Shown here: positions 22,423 through 29,834 of the stretch, piece after piece
How positions within the stretch are numbered: position 1 is the stretch's first letter
Layout of the letters: each line of letters opens with the position of its first letter
Origin: a virus
IMG/VR virus record: IMGVR_UViG_3300041402_000739
Span: 1-36,122 of that record
Strand: one strand, 5' to 3'
Length of the DNA stretch: 36,122 nt
The notes under the pieces: model-generated
Database searches by the model: none
What the model was told of the DNA's origin: nothing
Seen by the model: only the letters and a program-made list of their open reading frames with translations
Translations under genes and position numbers: made by a program

Positions 22423-22587
22423 TCAACCCTCGATTGGAGTGATCCTGTTTTCATTAATTGATTCGATTTCATCGTGGATAAATTGACTGCGAAAACTTTC
22501 AAACCCGAACCCGTTCCAAAACATAATAATCTCTTTTTCGTGATTATAAAATTTAACCCAATAATAACCAACGGTTCTTTTATTCAT
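22423..22587 (-). CDS. Hypothetical protein, 54 aa
   Basis: A short ORF with AGAGGGATAAA before the ATG at 22587. Aromatic-rich strands (GYYWVKFYN, IIMFWNGFGFES) then a polar tail; its stop falls in the binding site of the next gene. A typical tiny phage beta protein of unknown role. Confidence 0.65.
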   Translation of the reverse strand: MNKRTVGYYWVKFYNHEKEIIMFWNGFGFESFRSQFIHDEIESINENRITPIEG

Positions 22588-22658
22588 TTTATCCCTCTTT
22601 TAAATTAACATTCAATCCCATCCATTCACCCTCGATAACTCAAGGGCAAAGAGTTGGA

Positions 22659-22847
22659 TCAATTTTTGTTTGTATGTTCTCTATACTCTGCGAACAACAA
22701 TTCAGCTTGACGAGATATCTCATCAGTAAGAGAACTATCATGAAGAGTGTTAGATAGTAAAATCTCAGCCTGTTCTTTTGTAATGTCGTTATGCTCGCCA
22801 ATTTTATAAACAAGGCTGGCGATATGCTTTTCTAGCTGTTCGGTCAT
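22659..22847 (-). CDS. Hypothetical protein, 62 aa
   Basis: TGGAGATTTAAAA before the ATG. Helical and acidic. It is the first gene behind the minus promoter at 23018-23046 with a long leader of about 160 nt that carries a GAAA-loop hairpin. Confidence 0.65.
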   Translation of the reverse strand: MTEQLEKHIASLVYKIGEHNDITKEQAEILLSNTLHDSSLTDEISRQAELLFAEYREHTNKN

Positions 22848-22910
22848 TTTTAAATCTCCATTTTTTACATTTAACCTATCTCATCAGTAACAGTAGGTAA
22901 TATCTGTCAG

Positions 22911-22926
22911 ACCGGATTTCTCCGGT
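22911..22926 (-). promoter_or_regulatory. Leader hairpin with GAAA tetraloop
   Basis: On the minus strand ACCGGA and TCCGGT form a 6-bp stem closed by a GAAA loop, in the untranslated leader of gene 22659-22847. It could stabilise the message or bind a protein. Confidence 0.45.
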
Positions 22927-23017
22927 TTCGATTCTTTAAGTCGAGTTTACATAAGCATCTCCATATTATAGAATAGAAACTTAAATAGTTTTAGAAGGTT
23001 TCGCTTTAACATGACAA

Positions 23018-23046
23018 AGCTTATAGATTGGCTGTTGCCTTGTCAA
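23018..23046 (-). promoter_or_regulatory. Promoter candidate
   Basis: Minus-strand AGTATTGACA with its -35 TTGACA at 23046-23041, followed at 17 nt by TAAGCT (23023-23018) or at 15 nt by TATAAG. It lies just after the stop of gene 23050-23616 and drives 22847 and the genes beyond. Confidence 0.55.
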
Positions 23047-23049
23047 TAC

Positions 23050-23616
23050 TTAAACTTTATTATCAGAAACTAAAGGATGACTACTGTTTTTCAAAATAAA
23101 GTCAGTAAGATTATCAGCAACAGAGGTTTTGATCTTTTCTTTAACTGTAGACTCGATCTGTTTTTTAACATCAGGAACAACCTCGTTAATTTTAGCGTTA
23201 ATAAGTGTTTCAATATTTTCAATTGCTAAAAATTCAAAAAGCGAAAATCTTTGCCCATAGTTCGAATGCTTACCGTTTTGATCTAAAGTTTTCTTCGACA
23301 TTGCTGTGTCAATATTCTCTTTTAATAGAGACTCAACGGTAATGTCTTCTTTTATTACATCGCCGTATTTATCGGTAATTGTTTTTGGCTTAGATAGATA
23401 ACTTTCAATTCTTTCTTTTACAGCCTCAGTAGTCATCTTATCTATTTTCTCACCTATGCGCTGCTCCGCTTCTTTTGTAAGCTTTTCTTTAATTGTCGAA
23501 ATGATTCGAGTTTCAATATTAGAAAAAATTTCACGTTTAACTTCATCTTCAAGAATAAACTCCTCATCTTCTTCAACGAGGAAATCAAGTTCAAGTTCAA
23601 TTTTTATTTTAGCCAT
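23050..23616 (-). CDS. Helical acidic protein, 188 aa
   Basis: TATGGAGTAATT precedes the ATG. A short beta start (AKIKIELELDFLVEED) is followed by amphipathic helices rich in Glu/Lys/Ile, probably forming coiled coils. No family is recognised. It stands between a terminator and the next promoter, so it may be transcribed on its own. Confidence 0.7.
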   Translation of the reverse strand: MAKIKIELELDFLVEEDEEFILEDEVKREIFSNIETRIISTIKEKLTKEAEQRIGEKIDKMTTEAVKERIESYLSKPKTITDKYGDVIKEDITVESLLKENIDTAMSKKTLDQNGKHSNYGQRFSLFEFLAIENIETLINAKINEVVPDVKKQIESTVKEKIKTSVADNLTDFILKNSSHPLVSDNKV

Positions 23617-23662
23617 AATTACTCCATAAAAAAATTAAATTAACCTATATCAACCACATTAA

Positions 23663-23732
23663 AAATAAATAAAGCGCAGAGTGCTATGGTCGGAGACAAC
23701 CCCACGCTTTAACCGAATGGTAGGGCATCCGG
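23663..23732 (-). terminator. Double hairpin and U-rich terminator
   Basis: Read on the minus strand after gene 23736: CCGGAT/ATTCGG (loop of 8), then AAAGCG/CGCTTT with smaller inner stems, followed by ATTTATTTTT. This fits an intrinsic terminator of the 24751-23736 transcript. Confidence 0.6.
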
Positions 23733-23735
23733 CTT

Positions 23736-23984
23736 TTACACATATATAACAGAGCAAACCGCCCTAAACGTAGGAGCCATTGAGTATCGCCCTAAAGGAT
23801 AAATAAAAAATCCACTTCCATTATGATGTTTAAATGGGTTATGAATTTTACACCTTTTTTCTTTTCCATTCATTAGGATTGTAACCGTTTTAGCGGTAAC
23901 TTTTAAAACTGTTGCGGTGAAAATGCAATTATGATCACCAATTGATCGTGTTGAAAGTTTTTGTCCTGCTTTGAAATTTCCCAT
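23736..23984 (-). CDS. Hypothetical basic protein, 82 aa (ACTGGAGA leader)
   Basis: Starts after the shared box GACTGGAGAAAGTC (23990-23998 core). Beta-rich, with TATVLKVTAKTVTILMNGKEKRCKIH suggesting a small barrel of the kind that binds nucleic acid. No family is recognised. Confidence 0.7.
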   Translation of the reverse strand: MGNFKAGQKLSTRSIGDHNCIFTATVLKVTAKTVTILMNGKEKRCKIHNPFKHHNGSGFFIYPLGRYSMAPTFRAVCSVIYV

Positions 23985-24009
23985 GACTTTCTCCAGTCTA
24001 GTGTTTAAT

Positions 24010-24025
24010 GAGAGGTTGCCCTCTC
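24010..24025. promoter_or_regulatory. Intergenic 6-bp hairpin
   Basis: GAGAGG/CCTCTC with a 4-nt loop, just after the stop of gene 24036-24326 and before the ACTGGAGA leader of the next gene. Similar gene-hairpin-leader order recurs on the plus strand at 30885-31185. Confidence 0.45.
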
Positions 24026-24035
24026 CGGCTTTTTG

Positions 24036-24326
24036 TTATACTAACGCCCAAATGTCATGATCAAGCGTTTCAGATGTTCCAGCCTCAATGAATTTTACAT
24101 CATGCCTTTTCGATTCCTCCACAAAGCAATCCCGATCCTCAAAAGAATTAAAAGTAAAAAACCCAAAATCAGAAGTCCTAAGATGTTTTTTGAATTCGAC
24201 TTTGCATTCGTACTTTAAAAAATCACGGAGTTGGCACCTTCCACCTCTGTAGTAATGGAATGGAACAGCATTTGTTCGAGGTGTTTTTGCATCATTAAGA
24301 ATTTTTTTTATATTTAAATTTACCAT
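24036..24326 (-). CDS. Hypothetical protein, 96 aa (ACTGGAGA leader)
   Basis: Second gene with the shared leader (ACTGGAGAAAG, core 24332-24339). Alpha/beta with basic front half (FHYYRGGRCQLRDFLKY). No family is recognised. Confidence 0.7.
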   Translation of the reverse strand: MVNLNIKKILNDAKTPRTNAVPFHYYRGGRCQLRDFLKYECKVEFKKHLRTSDFGFFTFNSFEDRDCFVEESKRHDVKFIEAGTSETLDHDIWALV

Positions 24327-24343
24327 AACTTTCTCCAGTTTTT

Positions 24344-24751
24344 TTATTTTTCAATAATAGAATCAAGAAAACCGATCACATCAACATTTTTACTTTCAAT
24401 CTTGACCATCTCCTCCATGATCTCAGCAACATATTTTGAGAAATTTGAAAGAAATTTTCTTAATGATTTTGCACTCATGCACTCGAAAAATACGGACCCT
24501 TCATCAACGTCAACCAATTCATCAATTGCATTATACCCCTTCAATTCAAACTCACCGGTTATAAGGTGAAAATGAATATCGTCATTCATATATTGGCCCG
24601 TCTCAAAAACTGAACTTTTTGACCATATTTTTTGATTGCATTTTGTTTTCTCTTCCCATAGCAGCATAAGCTTTTTTGTTCCTGCAACAATGTGTGAATG
24701 TTGAGTTGAAAGTTTTTTAGCTAATGTTTCAATTTCGTTTAAGTTTTTCAT
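24344..24751 (-). CDS. Hypothetical protein, 135 aa (ACTGGAGA leader)
   Basis: First gene of this minus operon, with GACTGGAGAGAATC before the ATG (core 24757-24765). Mixed alpha/beta; no motif recognised. Transcribed from the promoter at 24810-24838. Confidence 0.7.
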   Translation of the reverse strand: MKNLNEIETLAKKLSTQHSHIVAGTKKLMLLWEEKTKCNQKIWSKSSVFETGQYMNDDIHFHLITGEFELKGYNAIDELVDVDEGSVFFECMSAKSLRKFLSNFSKYVAEIMEEMVKIESKNVDVIGFLDSIIEK

Positions 24752-24809
24752 GATTCTCTCCAGTCATATTATTTTGGTTTCAGTGCTTATCACCTCTGCT
24801 CTATACCCA

Positions 24810-24838
24810 TTAGATCAAAAATAGATATGAATTGTCAA
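24810..24838 (-). promoter_or_regulatory. Promoter for the ACTGGAGA minus operon
   Basis: Minus-strand GTATTGACA (-35 at 24838-24833), 17-nt spacer, ATCTAAT (from 24815). The transcript would begin near 24803 and immediately contains GCAGAGG (24799-24793), the same 7 nt that open the RNA modules at 28997 and 30531. Confidence 0.55.
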
Positions 24839-24875
24839 TACTTTTATTTAATAAGGAATGATTTATTTTGTATAA

Positions 24876-24904
24876 TTGACAGGGAGTAGAAAAAACGCTA
24901 TAAA
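24876..24904 (+). promoter_or_regulatory. Terminase operon promoter
   Basis: TTGACA (24876-24881), exactly 17 nt, then TATAAA (24899-24904): the closest match to a consensus sigma70 promoter in the window. It lies 67 nt before the terminase small subunit start. The 24752-24970 gap holds this and the opposing promoter but no gene. Confidence 0.8.
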
Positions 24905-24970
24905 TCAGCTACTTTTTAAAACCCTATAAAGCCTTTTACAATAAGGCTCCACAAGGCAAACAATTCTATT

Positions 24971-25600
24971 TTGAAAAAAAGTTGCAAGAAAAAAGGAACA
25001 AACGGTAGGAAAAAAGGCAAAAAAAACGTAATAACTCCTAGAAATCGTCGGTTTATTGATAATTTTATAAATTCTGGCAATGCCACACACGCCTACATTG
25101 ATGCTGGCTATAGCCCTAACGGGGCAGATGTAAGCGCCTGTAAATTGCTAAGAGTTCCCAAGATAGCCGCCGAAATAGAACGGCGAAGGCTCGAAATAGC
25201 CAACGACAACAACGTAACCGCTTCAAGAATAATCAACGAACTTGCAAAAATAGCCTTCCTTAAATCAAGTGATGTTTTTAATTATGAAACGATAGAGTAT
25301 AAAAAGGACGGGGAACTTAAAAAGAAAAGCATACCGATAATCAAACCGCATGAAGAACTTTCAGACGCCGCCCTATCTTCAGTATCAAGCATAAAAGAGG
25401 GAATGTATGGGTTAGAAATAAAACTATACGACAAGCAAAAAGCCCTTGATTCTCTTGGTCGCTATGTCGGGTTAAGCAATGAGGCCGAAATATCAAAAGC
25501 AAAAAATATTAAGCAAGATGAGAAAGCCCAAGATATTGATGACCCACTGAAGGGAATGACAGAGGAAGAGATCGACGCCGAGATCGAGAAGCTTTCATGA
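24971..25600 (+). CDS. terS: Terminase small subunit
   Basis: 209 residues. ITPRNRRFIDNFINSGNATHAYIDAGYSPNGADVSACKLL is the DNA-binding N-terminal domain typical of the Terminase_2 small subunit, which recognises the packaging site and forms a ring on the large subunit. A long helix and polar tail follow. No ATG is available before the conserved domain; TTG 24971 is the likely start. Its stop overlaps the large-subunit ATG (ATGA). Confidence 0.88.
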   Translation: MKKSCKKKGTNGRKKGKKNVITPRNRRFIDNFINSGNATHAYIDAGYSPNGADVSACKLLRVPKIAAEIERRRLEIANDNNVTASRIINELAKIAFLKSSDVFNYETIEYKKDGELKKKSIPIIKPHEELSDAALSSVSSIKEGMYGLEIKLYDKQKALDSLGRYVGLSNEAEISKAKNIKQDEKAQDIDDPLKGMTEEEIDAEIEKLS

Positions 25601-27189
25601 ATAAAAAAGAACTTTGGAAGTTGCTAAGGGATAAGAAAATAATCCAGTGCAGAAAGTCATTTTGGGGATTTCAAAAGATAACAGATCCAAACAATTACAA
25701 AGACGAAAGAACCTATCTTTTAATCCTGGCTTTAAGCCTTCAATCCTATTATCAAAACAAAGTATGCTCATACATTTCAAAACTAAAACCAGAACACCAC
25801 GAACGGCTTGACCTCTCAGATACAACAATCGACGTTGAAATAGAGCCACACGAGAAAGGCTCATTGATCACTGTTGATTGCACTGAAACGGATATTCTAA
25901 TCGTAGAGGTTCCCCCTCGGCACCACAAGAGCCATACTCTAATCATGTTTGAATGTTGGTGCTTTGGTCAAAATCCAAAATCGATCATGGTAACAGCCGC
26001 CCATAATTCCAGGCTTGCTAATGAGTTTTCACAATATGTTAGGGATGGAATAGAAGAAGTCAGGTTAAAGCCAACGGCGATAATTTACAACGATATATTT
26101 CCTTTTACCCGGATGAAGTTTGGGGATCGGTCAAAAGAGCGTTGGGCATTACATGGGAACTTTCTTTCTTACACCGGATCGGGAATATTCACCCCTGTAA
26201 CCGGAAAGGGTGGAAACATGATTGTATTCGACGATCCAATCAAAGGTCCCCTTGAAGCTTTCAATGAAAACCACCTTGATAAAATTTGGACCTCTTACAC
26301 TGACGGTTGGCTTTCAAGAATGGAATCCCCTCGAAGGCAAGTCCTGGTGATGACCCCATGGATTCAAGGTGATATAGCCGATAGAATCGTTGAAGGGGCT
26401 GAAGACTCAGGAGAAATCGTAAAGATATTCAACTGCAAAGCCTATACTGAAAGTCAGGGGATGCTTTGTGAAGAGATATTAAACAAGCGTTCATTTGATA
26501 TATTACGCTCAAGACTGGACCCTATTATATTTTCAGGGAATTATCTTTGTACTAGGCTAGGTAAATCAGGACTTCTTTATACTTCCTTTAATTACTACAC
26601 CATCGACGACATTCCAAAAAAGTTTGATGAAATATATGGCTACACGGACACAGCCGATGAAGGGAAAGACTTTCTTTGTACTATTGTAGTAGGTATAATT
26701 AGATCAAGGGACGAGTTTGGGTTAAGGATTAAAAAGGCATACGCACTTGGAGTATACTACAGTCAAGCAGGAATGGAGATAACCGAGAAGGAAACAGTAA
26801 ACTTTCTAATTAAAAACAACATCCAGGGAAACATGATCGTTGATGTTGAATCAAACAATGGTGGAAGAGGGTTTGCAAGGATAGTAAAAAAAGAACTTTC
26901 AAACAGGAAAGAAGGAAAAGGAATAATTATTAAATGGTTCCACCAGACAGAAAACAAGGACGCTAGAATCAACAGTGAATCCAATACGATAATGAAATAC
27001 TTTTATTTTCCTTCCGACTGGCAAACAAGGGATAAACATTGGGCCGCTTATTCTAAATCAATGCTTAAATATTCAAAAGACGGTGACAACACTCACGACG
27101 ATGCCCAGGACTGCACCACTGGGATTGCTGAGAAGAAGATCAACACCGATATGACGATGCTTGATGCTTTATCACAAAGGAGGATGTGA
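25597..27189 (+). CDS. terL: Terminase large subunit
   Basis: 530 residues. ATPase half: EVPPRHHKSHTL as Walker A (K111, S112; the position before Lys is His where most relatives have Gly) and NMIVFDDP as Walker B (D212, D213), then the VLVMTPW coupling segment. Nuclease half: GYTDTADEGKD (D351), IVDVESNNGG (E418) and HDDAQD (about 501-505), the RNase H-fold metal site. It pumps DNA into proheads and cuts it. Unusually, no portal gene follows; the next genes run the other way. Confidence 0.92.
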   Translation: MNKKELWKLLRDKKIIQCRKSFWGFQKITDPNNYKDERTYLLILALSLQSYYQNKVCSYISKLKPEHHERLDLSDTTIDVEIEPHEKGSLITVDCTETDILIVEVPPRHHKSHTLIMFECWCFGQNPKSIMVTAAHNSRLANEFSQYVRDGIEEVRLKPTAIIYNDIFPFTRMKFGDRSKERWALHGNFLSYTGSGIFTPVTGKGGNMIVFDDPIKGPLEAFNENHLDKIWTSYTDGWLSRMESPRRQVLVMTPWIQGDIADRIVEGAEDSGEIVKIFNCKAYTESQGMLCEEILNKRSFDILRSRLDPIIFSGNYLCTRLGKSGLLYTSFNYYTIDDIPKKFDEIYGYTDTADEGKDFLCTIVVGIIRSRDEFGLRIKKAYALGVYYSQAGMEITEKETVNFLIKNNIQGNMIVDVESNNGGRGFARIVKKELSNRKEGKGIIIKWFHQTENKDARINSESNTIMKYFYFPSDWQTRDKHWAAYSKSMLKYSKDGDNTHDDAQDCTTGIAEKKINTDMTMLDALSQRRM

Positions 27190-27402
27190 TTCACCAATGG
27201 AAACAATATCACCAGCGACGCCGGATTCAAGGAATACTGTAGCCTTATTTTTTAAGCCAGCCATACTGGCCGCCAGTAGCTCACTGTTAGAATGAGCGTA
27301 TCCAGCATTCCAAGGATATAGCTTTGCTTGCGGCTTTATAAAAGAAATATTTAAACCAGCAACAGAAAGCCCGACTATTTTTAAAAATTTTCTTCTGTCC
27401 AT
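27172..27402 (-). CDS. Small protein with Tat-type signal, 76 aa
   Basis: The N-terminus MDRRKFLKIVGLSVAGLNI is a near-perfect twin-arginine signal (RRKFLK plus hydrophobic stretch). After about 30 residues a short Gly/Ala-rich mature part follows (AASMAGLKNKATVFLESG). AAGGTAAAAC is the binding site. Its 3' end overlaps the end of terL on the other strand by 18 nt. A folded exported protein is inferred; function unknown. Confidence 0.6.
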   Translation of the reverse strand: MDRRKFLKIVGLSVAGLNISFIKPQAKLYPWNAGYAHSNSELLAASMAGLKNKATVFLESGVAGDIVSIGESHPPL

Positions 27403-27494
27403 TGTTTTACCTTAATAATTATTAATACAATAGCTAATAGAAGGAGATAGATTGCTGTGCCTATAAGGTCGGTGCTTCTGGAAGCTTTGCCCAA
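27381..27494 (-). CDS. Possible single-span membrane peptide, 37 aa
   Basis: An open frame from TTG 27494 with GAGGTGA just upstream encodes a span IYLLLLAIVLIIIKV and a polar tail. It overlaps the ends of both neighbours. AT-rich DNA easily makes hydrophobic frames, so support is limited to the binding site and the overlap. Confidence 0.3.
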   Translation of the reverse strand: MGKASRSTDLIGTAIYLLLLAIVLIIIKVKQWTEENF

Positions 27495-27682
27495 TGCGTC
27501 ACCTCGTAATCCTTGTTGAAATCGTAATCCCACCCAACGCAATCATGACCGATTCTCCAACAAGGGCCGTCGCTTTTCACCTCATAGCTTCCAACTGCCA
27601 TCTCACCGTGATCATTAACCACAAGAACGTATTCATCGTTTGGAACCTCATCACACACGTTTTTCCACTCAAAAACACTCAT
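27461..27682 (-). CDS. DUF551-like protein, 73 aa
   Basis: FEWKNVCDEVPNDEYVLVVNDHGEMAVGSYE ... VTHWAKLPEAP has the beginning and the VTHW-x-x-LPE end of the DUF551 family of small phage proteins, whose role is unknown. AAGGATTAAC precedes the ATG. Confidence 0.75.
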   Translation of the reverse strand: MSVFEWKNVCDEVPNDEYVLVVNDHGEMAVGSYEVKSDGPCWRIGHDCVGWDYDFNKDYEVTHWAKLPEAPTL

Positions 27683-27731
27683 TGTTAATCCTTGGTCATT
27701 GTAGTTTCATTAGTTAATAGAAGAAGGTAGA

Positions 27732-28217
27732 TTACTTTCCAATTTGAAAAGAAACGGTCTTATTAAAAGCTCTCTCACAATTAGATACGGCACAACCTAG
27801 AATAGTTGATAGTTCATGTGATGCGATTCTTTGATCTGTTATCCAATGCAATTCATCAGGAGTAACAATAATATTGATTTCTTTTCCAATAGCTTCGTCG
27901 ACCATTGAATAAATGTCATCTAATATTTTAGATGACCCTAAATGATTCGCATAATCCCATGCAAGATGATCTTTCGAAATCCTTGTTGATCTATTATCAA
28001 TCACAGTTGCAGGAATATTTTGAACAACATTAAGCTTACTCATGATCCATTCGAACTCTTGGTTCATTTCTTCTTTTGTTTCGTAGTTCCAAATAATTAT
28101 TTCTTTGATAGTGATAATAAAAATGGAACATTTTTCGGGGAAATACTGATCTTGGAACGTGATAATATGATCAGAATTCACGGGTTTATTCTTTTCGTTT
28201 CTCGATCTTATAAACAT
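27732..28217 (-). CDS. Hypothetical protein, 161 aa
   Basis: Alpha/beta with hydrophobic strands (CSIFIITIKEIIIWNYE, EINIIVTPDELHWI). No family is recognised. The binding site is weak; it follows the next upstream gene by 8 nt. Confidence 0.7.
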   Translation of the reverse strand: MFIRSRNEKNKPVNSDHIITFQDQYFPEKCSIFIITIKEIIIWNYETKEEMNQEFEWIMSKLNVVQNIPATVIDNRSTRISKDHLAWDYANHLGSSKILDDIYSMVDEAIGKEINIIVTPDELHWITDQRIASHELSTILGCAVSNCERAFNKTVSFQIGK

Positions 28218-28225
28218 AGTAGGTT

Positions 28226-28525
28226 TTATTGATCCTTTGTTCTAATTGAAAACTCTCCATCATGATTATAAAGAGCAATCCACTTTCCTTTATCCTCTCC
28301 AACAATTACAAAAAGCTTATTTAACCATCCGTTGCATTCCGCACCAGTGTCGTTGTTTCCGTCGGTGGTTAAATCTTTCGCTTTTACGTGGGAGCTCATC
28401 GCAATTTCAGGCAGTTGTTTTTTAACCCACTCAACAGCCGCTTCAACTGGAATCCCGCATAAATAATCAAAATTAAAGTCTCTAATGTAGCAAGCCGTGA
28501 ATCCTATTTCAAAATTGTTTTCCAT
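28226..28525 (-). CDS. Hypothetical protein, 99 aa
   Basis: AAAGGTTATAA before the ATG. Mixed alpha/beta; FVIVGEDKGKWIALYNHDGEFSI suggests a small beta domain. First gene downstream of the structured RNA region 28556-28997, from which its message may be processed. Confidence 0.7.
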   Translation of the reverse strand: MENNFEIGFTACYIRDFNFDYLCGIPVEAAVEWVKKQLPEIAMSSHVKAKDLTTDGNNDTGAECNGWLNKLFVIVGEDKGKWIALYNHDGEFSIRTKDQ

Positions 28526-28555
28526 TTATAACCTTTGTTTTAATAGTGTTGAATT

Positions 28556-28654
28556 GCAGAGGGCAGGGACATAACGGACTCAAACCGAGTTCTTTGAGGC
28601 AATAAGCCTAAGCATATCACGTCTCACCCTGCGGAACCTGAACCAAACCTCTGC
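28556..28654 (-). ncRNA. tRNA-like RNA module A
   Basis: On the minus strand the 99-nt segment is closed by GCAGAGG and CCTCTGC (extended by TT/AA). Directly next to the 3' arm, with no unpaired base, lies a second helix GCAGGG/CCCTGC that encloses short hairpins AGGC/GCCT and ACTC/GAGT, one with a GGTTTGAGTCC string reminiscent of a T arm. Acceptor-like and T-arm-like stacking recalls tRNA, but no canonical cloverleaf forms. Confidence 0.5.
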
Positions 28655-28684
28655 AAAATCCTTAGTCATTTCTGTCCGACCGAA

Positions 28685-28732
28685 CATGGAGTGAAATACA
28701 AAAGCTGACAACTTTCTAAGTCTCACTCCATG
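28685..28732 (-). ncRNA. 10-bp hairpin between RNA modules A and B
   Basis: CATGGAGTGA (28732-28723 side) and TCACTCCATG (28694-28685 side) pair perfectly over 10 bp with a 28-nt loop. Further helices flank it (GGGGCAA/TTGCCCC at 28735-28773; CCCTTG/CAAGGG at 28772-28796). The 28655-28806 interval therefore also looks like folded RNA. Confidence 0.45.
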
Positions 28733-28806
28733 GCGGGGCAAGGTCGTGTCACTGCTTATTCCCGCTTTGCCCCCTTGTCACGGTCTACACCAAGGGTATT
28801 CTGATT

Positions 28807-28997
28807 GCAGAGGGTAGAGTTTGATATCTACACGCTGATCACCTCCCAATGTGCTTCCATGGAACACGGTTGGAATTTCAGCAAATTACCGTCTTATTGT
28901 CGGGCGTTTGATTTTGCGTCTACTTTAGTTCTTTAACTAGTTATCTCACTCACCTGTGCGTTTAAACAGTTATATTGTGCGCTTCCGCCACCTCTGC
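28807..28997 (-). ncRNA. tRNA-like RNA module B
   Basis: 191 nt on the minus strand closed by the same GCAGAGG/CCTCTGC helix. The 3' arm abuts the hairpin GTAGA/TCTAC without spacer. Internal hairpins include ACGGT-AATTT / AAATT-ACCGT with GCTG loop. It starts GCAGAGGTGGCGGAAGC, like the 5' end of a tRNA-Leu or -Ser, but the rest does not fold as one. Its 3' end is the 31-nt repeat shared with 6517-6547. Confidence 0.5.
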
Positions 28998-29003
28998 AAA
29001 TAT

Positions 29004-29195
29004 TTAAGGCAACTCGTCTAGCCCTGTCGCCTTGTCTATCCCTTTGCCAGTTGCGTTGACTATTGTTCCTGCTGTTTTCCCAATTCCTTCGACTATCCTC
29101 CCAGCGTCTTCATTGACTATTCCTACAACGTCGCCAGCTATTTCAGAAGCAACACCTACTGTGCTGTCTATGATTTCTCCTATTAATCCAAACAT
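29004..29195 (-). CDS. Small Gly/Ala/Val-rich protein, 63 aa
   Basis: AAAAAGGAGAAAT gives a strong start. The product is a repetitive amphipathic chain (IIDSTVGVASEIAGDVVGIV ... GIGKTAGTIVNATGKGID), with weak 11-residue periodicity, so it could lie on a membrane or form a helical filament. No family is recognised. Its own promoter is at 29228-29256 and module B follows 6 nt after the stop. Confidence 0.65.
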   Translation of the reverse strand: MFGLIGEIIDSTVGVASEIAGDVVGIVNEDAGRIVEGIGKTAGTIVNATGKGIDKATGLDELP

Positions 29196-29227
29196 ATTTC
29201 TCCTTTTTATTAATTAATTCAACCTAA

Positions 29228-29256
29228 ACTCTATTCAAATAAACAATCTTTGTCAA
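29228..29256 (-). promoter_or_regulatory. Promoter for 29004-29195 and RNA modules
   Basis: Minus-strand CGTATTGACA (-35 at 29256-29251), 17-nt spacer, TAGAGT (29233-29228). Leader of about 25 nt to ATG 29195. It would also transcribe modules B and A. Confidence 0.6.
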
Positions 29257-29323
29257 TACGTTAAAAACATTATTTTACCCGGTCTATACACGGTGCAACA
29301 TTGGCATTTTAACACTGATATTA

Positions 29324-29572
29324 TTAACTTTTCAACGGGCAAAGAATATCGATTTCTCTATTGGCAAAATGAATAAATTCGTCAATAATATAGTTGTTGT
29401 CAGAATCTAGGATTGTTTTAGTTGAAAACTCAGATTCGAAAGAATACTTTTTATCAAGATACCATTCAACCCTTAGTGTTAGCGTGTAATTTTTAACGGG
29501 CGGGATTACCAACCAGCCGCCCCTGTTTATACAATTTCTGATTGTGATCAAATCTAGTAAAAAATCTTCCAT
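29324..29572 (-). CDS. Hypothetical protein, 82 aa
   Basis: The start at 29572 (MEDFLLDL) is preferred over an in-frame upstream ATG because AGAGGTTAAATAGT lies before it and it avoids a long overlap with the previous gene. Beta-rich (WLVIPPVKNYTLTLRVEWYLD). No family is recognised. Confidence 0.7.
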   Translation of the reverse strand: MEDFLLDLITIRNCINRGGWLVIPPVKNYTLTLRVEWYLDKKYSFESEFSTKTILDSDNNYIIDEFIHFANREIDILCPLKS

Positions 29573-29573
29573 A

Positions 29574-29834
29574 CTATTTAACCTCTTTAAAAATACTCTC
29601 AGGATTAACCCGTATTTTCTTCCCAAACCGCAACAGAATTTTAATTCTCTCCAAGTGTGACAAAACAGTAAGTAAATTACTCATCGTTTCTATTTTTACT
29701 CCTAACTCTTCCAGCCCTAAACCAATGTTCAAAGCGTTTAGTCTGTTGATAGGCGTCCACTCTTCAGGGAATAGTTCTTTTATTAGGCTTTCGTTTTTGA
29801 ATAGCCATTGTTTGTTTTCTAGGGTTTCTTTCAT
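29574..29834 (-). CDS. Hypothetical helical protein, 86 aa
   Basis: The start directly follows the stop of the previous gene (TAA then ATG). Helical and Leu-rich, with a basic C-terminus. No family is recognised. Confidence 0.7.
   Translation of the reverse strand: MKETLENKQWLFKNESLIKELFPEEWTPINRLNALNIGLGLEELGVKIETMSNLLTVLSHLERIKILLRFGKKIRVNPESIFKEVK

Noticed and set aside
23711-23735. tRNA-Lys-like string (GGTAGGGCATCCGGCTTTTA) on the plus strand
   Set aside because: It has no matching D-arm, anticodon-stem partner or T arm; the same bases form hairpins of the minus-strand terminator region.
28807-28997. tRNA-Leu or intron-split tRNA
   Set aside because: Only the first 15 nt and the last 25 nt look tRNA-like; no anticodon arm joins them and no group I core motifs were seen.
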